Shown here: positions 1 to 5,212 of the stretch, piece after piece | Position numbering within the stretch: the first letter of the stretch is position 1 | Layout of the letters: each line of letters begins with the position of its first letter | DNA from: Campylobacterales bacterium | GTDB taxonomy: Bacteria > Campylobacterota > Campylobacteria > Campylobacterales > QNZT01 | Assembly (NCBI GenBank): GCA_026985685.1 | Contig: JALSQA010000022.1 | Span: 1-5,497 of the forward strand | Length of the DNA stretch: 5,497 nucleotides | Reading direction: 5' to 3' | Translations under genes and position numbers: made by a program | Notes under the pieces: model-generated | Told to the model about the DNA's origin: nothing | Databases searched by the model: none | Seen by the model: only the letters and a program-made list of their open reading frames with translations

Positions 1-1
1 A

Positions 2-502
2 GAAAACTTCAAAGGTGCTACTATCATGGTAACACACTCAGAAATGCTACTAAATCGTCTTGCTGATGCTCTTATCATATTTCACAAAAACACAGCCGAG
101 TATTTTGATGGTTCTTATGCTGACTTCTTAGAAAAAATCGGATGGGAAGAAGAGGAAGGCACTACAAAAAAGAAACCCAAATCAAACCTAAGCTACAAAG
201 AAAGCAAAAAACTAAAAGCTTCCCTCACAAAAGAAAGAAGCAAAGAAACCTCACCACTAAAAAAAGAGATAAGCCACTGCGAAGAAGAGATAACAAAACT
301 AGAAACCATTTTAAACGATGAAAATCAAAAACTACTCCAAGCCTCAAACCAAAACGACAACCAAAAAGTGATAGAACACTCAAAAAACATAGCCAAAACC
401 CAATCAGAGATAGACCAACTATTTGACCGTTTAGAAATAGCAAGTGAAAATTTAGATGAAGTCATGCAAAGATATGAAGAAAAGCTATCAGTGCTGGTTT
501 AG
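2..502 (+). CDS. ABC-F family ATPase, C-terminal part (5' end outside the window)
   Basis: Only the last ~166 codons are present; the frame is open from base 2, so the ATG at 26 is an internal Met, not the start. The peptide begins in the second ATP-binding cassette: the stretch ending in IMVTHSEMLL is the strand plus H-loop (switch His in VTH) typical of ABC-F proteins, followed by LADALIIF and the YFDGSYADFLEKIGW stretch that closes the second nucleotide-binding domain in Uup-like members. The remaining ~110 residues are very rich in Lys and Glu with heptad-like Leu/Ile spacing and should form the antiparallel coiled-coil C-terminal domain of Uup-type proteins. ABC-F proteins are soluble, have no membrane domains and act on ribosomes (translation factors, some in antibiotic protection); Uup is also linked to DNA transposition and repair. 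The exact subfamily cannot be set without the N-terminal half. The coiled-coil section has few T and G on the coding strand, unlike the genes to the right. It converges on fic. Confidence 0.85.
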   Translation, partial: ENFKGATIMVTHSEMLLNRLADALIIFHKNTAEYFDGSYADFLEKIGWEEEEGTTKKKPKSNLSYKESKKLKASLTKERSKETSPLKKEISHCEEEITKLETILNDENQKLLQASNQNDNQKVIEHSKNIAKTQSEIDQLFDRLEIASENLDEVMQRYEEKLSVLV

Positions 503-522
503 TCTAATATGGCATCTTAAAT

Positions 523-596
523 ATATGTAAAATTTTTTCCATTTTCTTTACATATCAAAAATAACGTGTAAAGTTTTTGCTATTTTCTTTACATGT
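523..596. repeat. Tandem pair of palindromic repeat units, 41-bp period
   Basis: Two copies of one unit lie at 523-555 and 564-596; over 525-555 against 566-596 they match at 26 of 31 positions. Each copy is itself an inverted repeat. Copy 1 pairs ATATGTAAA (523-531) perfectly with TTTACATAT (547-555) across a 15-nt loop. Copy 2 pairs ACGTGTAAAG (564-573) with CTTTACATGT (587-596) across 13 nt with one G-T wobble. Some of the differences keep the pairing, for example A532 to G573 opposite C587. The right arm of copy 2 contains the fic stop codon. Neither stem is GC-rich and neither has a clean following U-run, so canonical terminators are doubtful, although the position between convergent genes would suit one. 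A protein-binding site or a dispersed repeat family are alternatives. Confidence 0.75.
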
Positions 597-1668
597 CTGT
601 AAGTAGTTTAAAAAGTTTATTATGTACATAAAAAATTTCTTTGCCTATCTTTTTGCTACTTAATATACCCATATGTTCAAGCTCTTTTAGATAGTTCGTT
701 GCAGTTGGTCTAGATATACTTAGATGTTCTTCGATAAATGCTCTTTTTGTATATGGGTGATAAAAAAGAGCCTCTAGTAAATCTTTGGAATACATTTTAG
801 GATGATTCTCTTTTATGGTTTTTTTTGTCTCTGACATAAGTTTTTCTATATCTTTTATGATCTGTATCGTTTCTATAGATATCTCTTGAATACCTTTGAG
901 CAAAAATAGCACCCATTCATTTAAACCGTTATTGAAACTTACATCATTTAACAGTTTGTAGTAGTCTGCTTTATTTTTAATAATATACCTACTAAGGTAC
1001 AATATAGGCATATCTAACAGTTGATGCAAAACAAGGTATAAGATGTTGATAATTCTTCCTGTCCTACCGTTGCCATCATAAAATGGATGTATAGATTCAA
1101 ACTGATAATGCACTATTGCCATCTTTACCAAAGGATCAAAATCTTCTAATGAATCATCGTTGATATACTCTGTCAAGTTTGACATCAAATCCACAATATC
1201 TTCAGGTTGTTGAGGAGGAATAAGCTTGATTTCACCTGTAGTTGGATTTTTAAGTACTGTACCACTTTGCTTTCTAAAACCTGCATCATTTTGTTCGAGC
1301 TTTTTTTGTATAGATTTTATATGATTTACAGTCAAAATTCCTTGTTTCTTGACAATATCAAAACCTAAAAATAGTGCATCTTTATAGCTTTGTACCTCTT
1401 TTATACTACTACTTATGAAATTATCCGAAACATCCGAGCGATACACTTCATCGTGCGTAGTAATGATATTTTCTATCTCCGAACTATCCTTTGCTTCTTG
1501 AAGCACAAGTGTATTGATAATAATCTGCTGATTTGGTAAAGAATTAGCCATACCCTTCAATTCCGCTAAAGCACGATGAGCCAAAGTTGTGGCTTTTAAA
1601 ATCTCTTTTGTCTCTATCTCTTTTTTTAGAGGTAGTTTTGGTGGGATGAACTCTTGCATTTGTGACAT
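589..1668 (-). CDS. fic: Fic-domain protein (class II, autoinhibited) with C-terminal winged helix
   Basis: 359 residues, close to the ~372 of Shewanella SoFic, which has the same architecture. The N-terminal Fic_N region (about residues 6-85) contains the inhibitory helix motif SSEIEN (S62, E66, N67), fitting the class II (S/T)xxxE(G/N) rule in which the Glu blocks productive ATP binding. The Fic core carries HPFYDGNGRTGR (194-205), the complete AMPylation signature with catalytic His194. A flap-like segment lies near 131-158. Residues ~296-352 form a winged helix-turn-helix, with SISRPTATNYLKEL as the likely recognition helix. The family transfers AMP from ATP to Ser, Thr or Tyr of target proteins; the target here is unknown. 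A TTG at 1680 is in frame, but ATG 1668 is the better start: GGAG (1675-1678) lies 6 nt before it and would fall inside the longer reading. No antitoxin gene adjoins it, as expected when the inhibitory helix is built in. It lies directly 3' of a tRNA gene and may be accessory. Confidence 0.92.
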   Translation of the reverse strand: MSQMQEFIPPKLPLKKEIETKEILKATTLAHRALAELKGMANSLPNQQIIINTLVLQEAKDSSEIENIITTHDEVYRSDVSDNFISSSIKEVQSYKDALFLGFDIVKKQGILTVNHIKSIQKKLEQNDAGFRKQSGTVLKNPTTGEIKLIPPQQPEDIVDLMSNLTEYINDDSLEDFDPLVKMAIVHYQFESIHPFYDGNGRTGRIINILYLVLHQLLDMPILYLSRYIIKNKADYYKLLNDVSFNNGLNEWVLFLLKGIQEISIETIQIIKDIEKLMSETKKTIKENHPKMYSKDLLEALFYHPYTKRAFIEEHLSISRPTATNYLKELEHMGILSSKKIGKEIFYVHNKLFKLLTDM

Positions 1669-1687
1669 GCTTTTCTCCAAAAAGTTT

Positions 1688-1700
1688 ATACATGATGTAT
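1688..1700. promoter_or_regulatory. 13-bp palindrome in the fic leader, candidate operator
   Basis: ATACAT-G-ATGTAT is a perfect 6-1-6 inverted repeat, placed between the candidate -10 box and the fic Shine-Dalgarno sequence (9 nt before GGAG). It would sit roughly at +8 to +20 of the transcript, where a bound dimer could block transcription. The Fic protein has its own winged helix, so autoregulation is a natural guess, but it is not shown by the sequence. In RNA, a 6-bp AU-rich hairpin with a 1-nt loop would not form, which favours a DNA-level site. Confidence 0.4.
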
Positions 1701-1714
1701 TCTAGCGTAAAAAT

Positions 1715-1720
1715 ATTATA
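1715..1720 (-). promoter_or_regulatory. Possible -10 box for fic
   Basis: The minus strand reads TATAAT here, about 47 bases upstream of the fic ATG. No good TTGACA-like hexamer is seen 16-18 bp further up, which is common in Campylobacterota promoters. Transcription would begin near 1708. The region is so AT-rich that a chance match is possible. Partly overlapping weak dyads lie just upstream: ACTTT/AAAGT at 1727-1740, and ATACTT (1725-1730) with AAGTAT (1745-1750). Confidence 0.4.
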
Positions 1721-1754
1721 TATGATACTTTGTATAAAGTTATGAAGTATTAAG

Positions 1755-1831
1755 TGGTGGGTCCACCAGGATTCGAACCTGGGACCACTCGGTTATGAGC
1801 CGAGTGCTCTAACCAACTGAGCTATAGACCC
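1755..1831 (-). tRNA. tRNA with CAU anticodon (elongator Met or lysidine-Ile2)
   Basis: The minus strand folds into a full 77-nt cloverleaf with encoded CCA. The acceptor arm is GGGTCTA/TGGACCC with one G-U pair. The D arm is GCTC-AGTTGGTTA-GAGC. The anticodon arm is CTCGG-CTCATAA-CCGAG and reads CAT. The variable loop is TGGTC, and the T arm is CCAGG-TTCGAAT-CCTGG. It is not the initiator: base pair 1-72 is a normal G-C, and the anticodon stem lacks the three consecutive G-C pairs of initiator tRNA. Whether it is elongator Met or an Ile tRNA whose C34 is changed to lysidine by TilS cannot be settled by eye. It lies between rodA and fic on the same strand, 60 bases past the rodA stop, so it may be processed from a rodA transcript or use its own weak promoter (TAAAAT at 1850-1855, minus strand). 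Confidence 0.95.
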
Positions 1832-1855
1832 GCTAAATTGGAGGATGAGATTTTA

Positions 1856-1911
1856 CATCTTTTATGCTTAATATTCTATAAAAGATGAAGATTATTCATA
1901 TTTTATAGAAT
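1856..1911 (-). other. Two overlapping, mutually exclusive hairpins between rodA and the tRNA
   Basis: Stem A pairs CATCTTTTAT (1856-1865) with ATAAAAGATG (1878-1887), 10 perfect base pairs around a 12-nt loop. Stem B pairs ATTCTATAAAA (1873-1883) with TTTTATAGAAT (1901-1911), 11 perfect base pairs around a 17-nt loop, one arm being the last coding bases of rodA. Bases 1878-1883 are needed by both, so only one can form. In the minus-strand transcript stem B is made first and A later. Neither is followed by a long U-run, so neither is a textbook terminator. Roles could include mRNA 3'-end protection, weak termination or tRNA processing; chance in AT-rich DNA is also possible. Confidence 0.5.
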
Positions 1912-2998
1912 CATAGAGCGTATCATGACGAAAACTTATGAGATTTTCAAAGATTCCTATCAAAATCATAAACGATATAAAACTTGTACCTCCATAACTA
2001 AACAAAGGCAAAGGTAACCCAACAACAGGTGCATAACCAATCGTCATGGCGATATTTATACCGCTATATAGAAAAAACAAAATCGCCAGAGAAGCTGCTA
2101 CAACCTGTATAAGATAATTACTCCTCATGTAGCGTACGACCATCATCAGATGAAGCACTATCAAAGCATAAGCACCTAATAAAAACAGACCTCCCACAAA
2201 ACCTAATCTCTCAATATAAAATGCAAATATAAAATCACTCACAGCAATAGGTAAAAACTTCATGTGTGTCTGTGTCGCACCCTCTTGAGTCTGTCCAAAT
2301 AAACCACCAGAACCGATGGCTATGACAGATTGACGGACATGATAACTTGGTTTTTCTGCTACAAAATCAGTAATACGCTTTTTTTGATAAGGGTGTAAGT
2401 TTGTATAAATCACAGGAGCACTCAAACCGATAATTAACAATATCGATATCCAGATTTTATTATTTATCCCAATGATAAATAATACACCATATCCAACTAA
2501 AAGCAAAATAATAGCACTGCCAAGATCAGGTTCTTTTGCAATCAATAAAAAAGGAATCAAGATATAGACACTAAAACGAAAAAAATCTTTAAAACCATAT
2601 CCATATCGTTCACTTGGAGGTTTTTGATAGATTAGATATCCAAGCATCATGATAAAGGCGATTTTCATAAGTTCTGATGGTTGGATGGTCAGGTGAACAA
2701 ATGGAACTTCCAACCAACGTCTGGCACCTAGCTTTGAAACACCAAAAAAATGAACAGCAACCAAAAGTGCAACATTTAGCCAGTAAACAATAGGAATCAC
2801 CCACAATATCCGCCGTATAGGCACGATAAAGAAAAAAAGAAAAACACCTACTCCAGCTCCAAAGTAGACAATCTGTTTATGAGCTAAAGTGGGATGAAGC
2901 TCATGCACCAAAAAGTAAGATGTCGCTATAATAGGCAAAATCAATAAGATCAAGATATAATCAAAATGCAAAAATATACGCCTATCTATCTTAATCAC
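1892..2998 (-). CDS. rodA: RodA, SEDS-family peptidoglycan glycosyltransferase
   Basis: 368 residues, normal length for RodA (also called MrdB), with about ten hydrophobic membrane segments. RodA polymerises lipid II into glycan strands in the inner membrane as part of the elongasome, together with a class B PBP2 and the MreBCD proteins. Family marks are GARRWL (91-96) followed by IQPSELMK (105-112), KEPDLGSA (155-162), the large periplasmic loop around 200-250, SDFIFAF (254-260), which contains the presumed catalytic Asp255, and the C-terminal GLPLPLFSYGGTSF block (327-340). The short membrane-proximal N-terminus favours RodA over FtsW, which usually has a longer one. The start is GTG at 2998, supported by AAGGA (3006-3010) with a 7-nt spacer. 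It is divergent from the pseudouridine synthase gene, and no PBP2 gene is next to it. Confidence 0.95.
   Translation of the reverse strand: MIKIDRRIFLHFDYILILLILPIIATSYFLVHELHPTLAHKQIVYFGAGVGVFLFFFIVPIRRILWVIPIVYWLNVALLVAVHFFGVSKLGARRWLEVPFVHLTIQPSELMKIAFIMMLGYLIYQKPPSERYGYGFKDFFRFSVYILIPFLLIAKEPDLGSAIILLLVGYGVLFIIGINNKIWISILLIIGLSAPVIYTNLHPYQKKRITDFVAEKPSYHVRQSVIAIGSGGLFGQTQEGATQTHMKFLPIAVSDFIFAFYIERLGFVGGLFLLGAYALIVLHLMMVVRYMRSNYLIQVVAASLAILFFLYSGINIAMTIGYAPVVGLPLPLFSYGGTSFISFMILIGIFENLISFRHDTLYDSIKYE
2956..2961 (+). promoter_or_regulatory. Possible -10 box for the pseudouridine synthase cluster, inside rodA
   Basis: A perfect TATAAT on the plus strand lies about 70 bases before the TTG start, within the first codons of rodA. 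A second TATAAT lies at 2927-2932. Neither has a recognisable -35 hexamer or a TG extension, so choosing between them is a guess. A promoter must lie inside rodA because the intergenic gap is only 31 bp. Confidence 0.4.
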
Positions 2999-3029
2999 AA
3001 TCTAATCCTTAATACCTGGGAGTTTTAAT

Positions 3030-3986
3030 TTGGAGATTATAGCACAAAAAGCTACACGACTAGACAAACTACTGCAAGAACATCTCAGTCAACCTAGAAA
3101 TCAAGTTGAAAACTTCATCAAAACACACGGAGTTATGGTTGATGGAAAAGAGATTTTTAAGTGTGGTTTGAAACTTAAAGGAGGTGAAAATATTATATAT
3201 ACCTTACCTAAAAGTGAAAAGACCAAAGCCCAGAAAATAGATTTTGATATTGAAATCATCTATGAAGATGAAGATGTTTTAGTGCTAAATAAACCTCCTC
3301 ATCTAGTCGTACACCCTGCCCCTAGTGTCAAAGAACCTACCTTAGTAGACTGGCTGATTCACAAAGGAATTTCACTATCTACACTCAGTGGTGAGGAACG
3401 TCATGGTATTGTTCATCGTATCGACAAAGAGACTAGTGGTGCATTAGTCATTGCCAAAAATAATGACGCACATATACATCTAAGTAAACAGCTTGAAAAT
3501 CGCTCTATGGGTCGATATTATTTAGCTTTGATTGACCTTCCTTTAAAAGAGGATATTATTGTAGATAAGCCTATAGGCAGGAACCCCGCAAACCGTACTA
3601 AAATGGCAGTTGTAAATAGTGGGCGTGAAGCAAAAAGTGCATTTGTTAAACTAAGTCAGTCTCCAAGTAAAAATTATGAACTAATCGCAGCAAAACTTTT
3701 CACAGGAAGGACACATCAAATCAGAGTACATTTAGAGTCCTTATCCCGACATATTATATATGATTTTACATACGGATTTAAGAAAAAAAGGGATATCATC
3801 AGCAGAGTTATGTTGCACGCATACATGATCTATTTTATACATCCAAAAACTGGTGAATTGATCATCAAAAAAGCTCCTTTGTTTGGGGATTTTGAGGAAA
3901 TGCTGCACGACAATTTTCCTTTAAAGGATATCCATGAAAAGATTGATCCCGATTACATTATTTCTAGGTTTGATACTGCTTTTTAG
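3030..3986 (+). CDS. RluA/RluD-family rRNA pseudouridine synthase
   Basis: 318 residues, the normal size for RluD-type enzymes, which isomerise uridines to pseudouridine in large-subunit rRNA. An N-terminal S4-like RNA-binding domain (about 8-60, beginning ATRLDKLL) precedes the catalytic domain. Residues 129-137, HRIDKETSG, are the family signature with catalytic Asp132. YEDEDVLVLNKPP (78-90) and GRTHQIRVHL (226-235) are further hallmark blocks. The segment after the latter reads HIIYDFTYG (241-249), where E. coli RluD has a GDPxYG-type motif, so the usual Gly is replaced by Tyr; this is a mild oddity. The start is TTG: an upstream in-frame stop at 3003-3005 leaves no better codon, GGGAG (3018-3022) is spaced 7 nt from it, and the resulting N-terminus fits the family. 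The target uridine cannot be read from the sequence. It is the first gene of the plus-strand cluster, and its last 53 bases overlap the next gene. Confidence 0.93.
   Translation: MEIIAQKATRLDKLLQEHLSQPRNQVENFIKTHGVMVDGKEIFKCGLKLKGGENIIYTLPKSEKTKAQKIDFDIEIIYEDEDVLVLNKPPHLVVHPAPSVKEPTLVDWLIHKGISLSTLSGEERHGIVHRIDKETSGALVIAKNNDAHIHLSKQLENRSMGRYYLALIDLPLKEDIIVDKPIGRNPANRTKMAVVNSGREAKSAFVKLSQSPSKNYELIAAKLFTGRTHQIRVHLESLSRHIIYDFTYGFKKKRDIISRVMLHAYMIYFIHPKTGELIIKKAPLFGDFEEMLHDNFPLKDIHEKIDPDYIISRFDTAF
3036..3041 (-). promoter_or_regulatory. Extended -10 promoter for rodA, inside the neighbouring gene
   Basis: On the minus strand the sequence reads TTTTTGTGCTATAATCT: a perfect TATAAT preceded by TG and one base, the extended -10 form usual for sigma-70-type promoters in Campylobacterota, with a T-rich stretch upstream. 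Transcription would begin near 3029, giving a leader of about 30 nt with the AAGGA ribosome site near its end. The box overlaps codons 3-4 of the divergent pseudouridine synthase gene. Confidence 0.65.
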
Positions 3987-5208
3987 CGGTTGTAGTTCCA
4001 AAGATTTTCAAACTAGTATACCTGGTTTAAATAATTTAAGATTAGACATGAATTTGCCTACTGTCAAAAATCTGAAAACAGTAAATGCTATGTCTGAAAT
4101 AGCTATCGAATGGCAGCCAATTACTCAAAGTTATGTAGCTGGTTATCGTATATTCAGAAGTGAAAACGGTGGTGGATATAAACTTATTAAAATTCTTCCT
4201 GATCGATATAGTGCTCATTACACAGATACAAATCTTAAACCAAATTCTACATATGTTTATAAAGTTTCTATATTTACAAAAGATAACCGTGTCTCTCCCA
4301 CAAGCACATCTGAAATCTCATCTACAAAAGGACGTATCAATCCCCCTGTCACAGTTGAAGCGATTTCAGGATTACCAAATCGTATCAAACTATTATGGCG
4401 TGTTCACCCAAATCCTGTCGTCAAAGCTTATATCATCGAAAGAAGTGATGAAGCCAAATCAAACTGGAAAAGAATCATTATCTTAAGAAACAGACTTAAT
4501 GTCGAGTATATTGACAAAGGTGTACTCCCCGGTCGTACTTATGATTACCGTATCCGTGCTAAAACTTTTGATGGTGTGGTATCTGGTCCTAGTAAAGTGA
4601 TGAGTGCTCATTCAAAAGCATTACCTCAAACTATCACTCGTATCAATGCAACTGACAATATGCCAAAACAGATCCAAATAACCTGGGCTGATCCAAATCC
4701 GCAAGGAAGCATAGATCATTATAATGTATACTCTAGTGCATTTAAAGATACTATCTATACATTTTTGGCTTCAACTAAAGAGACAAGCTATGTTGATAAG
4801 ATAAACAAAGACGGTGTTGTCCGCTATTATCAAGTTACAGCAGTTGATCCTGATGGTTTAGAGTCACCAAAGGGTGTCGTTGTCGCAAAAGGTAAAACGA
4901 TGGGTTATGGCACAGGTCCTCAAATCCATACAGCAGTTCTTCGTAACAATGCTATCATCTTGACATGGTCACCACCAAAAGAAGATATCGCTAGTTATAC
5001 TATCGTCAAGAAGTATTGGGATGGCTGGCGTTTACGTAAACTTAAAATTGTTGATTTTAAAAGTGATAAACCTGTGGTACGTTTTATCGATAGAAAAATC
5101 AAACCAAATACAAAATACACTTATTATGTTATCGGTGTAAATCATGTAGGTATCCCTACTGAACCTTCACAAGCTGTTACTGTAGAAGTACATGATTTAA
5201 ACCGGTAA
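3934..5208 (+). CDS. Fibronectin type III repeat lipoprotein, FlpA-like
   Basis: 424 residues. MKRLIPITLFLGLILLFSGC is a lipoprotein signal peptide with lipobox FSGC and lipidated Cys20. The mature part is a string of about four FN3-like beta-sandwich modules, near residues 43-132, 136-228, 232-320 and 328-422. Each has the FN3 core Trp (W60, W155, W251, W345), and modules 1, 2 and 4 share a late turn-and-strand pattern (LKPNSTYVYKV, VLPGRTYDYRI, IKPNTKYTYYV); module 3 is divergent there. Position between an RluA-type enzyme and trmB matches C. jejuni FlpA, an outer-surface fibronectin-binding adhesin. In a non-pathogen the ancestral role is more likely envelope-related protein binding; this is inference. 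The ATG is supported by AGGA (3925-3928) with a 5-nt spacer and by the signal peptide, which would be lost with a later start. It overlaps the upstream gene by 53 bases in another frame. Confidence 0.9.
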   Translation: MKRLIPITLFLGLILLFSGCSSKDFQTSIPGLNNLRLDMNLPTVKNLKTVNAMSEIAIEWQPITQSYVAGYRIFRSENGGGYKLIKILPDRYSAHYTDTNLKPNSTYVYKVSIFTKDNRVSPTSTSEISSTKGRINPPVTVEAISGLPNRIKLLWRVHPNPVVKAYIIERSDEAKSNWKRIIILRNRLNVEYIDKGVLPGRTYDYRIRAKTFDGVVSGPSKVMSAHSKALPQTITRINATDNMPKQIQITWADPNPQGSIDHYNVYSSAFKDTIYTFLASTKETSYVDKINKDGVVRYYQVTAVDPDGLESPKGVVVAKGKTMGYGTGPQIHTAVLRNNAIILTWSPPKEDIASYTIVKKYWDGWRLRKLKIVDFKSDKPVVRFIDRKIKPNTKYTYYVIGVNHVGIPTEPSQAVTVEVHDLNR

Positions 5209-5212
5209 ATCA

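Noticed and set aside
225..443. Minus-strand reading frame of 72 codons with hydrophobic character
   Set aside because: It is antisense to the Lys/Glu-rich coiled coil of the ABC-F gene; such antisense frames become Leu/Phe-rich automatically.
523..596. CRISPR-like repeat pair
   Set aside because: Only two units, the spacer is about 8 bases, and no cas genes are near.
1669..1680. TTG-initiated, four-residue-longer Fic protein
   Set aside because: The GGAG ribosome site would lie inside the longer coding sequence; the ATG at 1668 is correctly spaced from it.
1681..1754. Attachment-site duplication of the tRNA 3' end
   Set aside because: No second copy of the T-arm or acceptor sequence was found elsewhere in the window, including the spacer beyond fic.
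2610..2804. Second minus-strand frame of 64 codons inside rodA
   Set aside because: It overlaps well-conserved RodA coding sequence in another frame, and its Cys/Ser-rich translation matches no family I recognise.
4160..4486. Plus-strand frame of 108 codons inside the FN3 lipoprotein gene
   Set aside because: It is fully nested in modules 1-2 of a convincing gene and has no recognisable motif.
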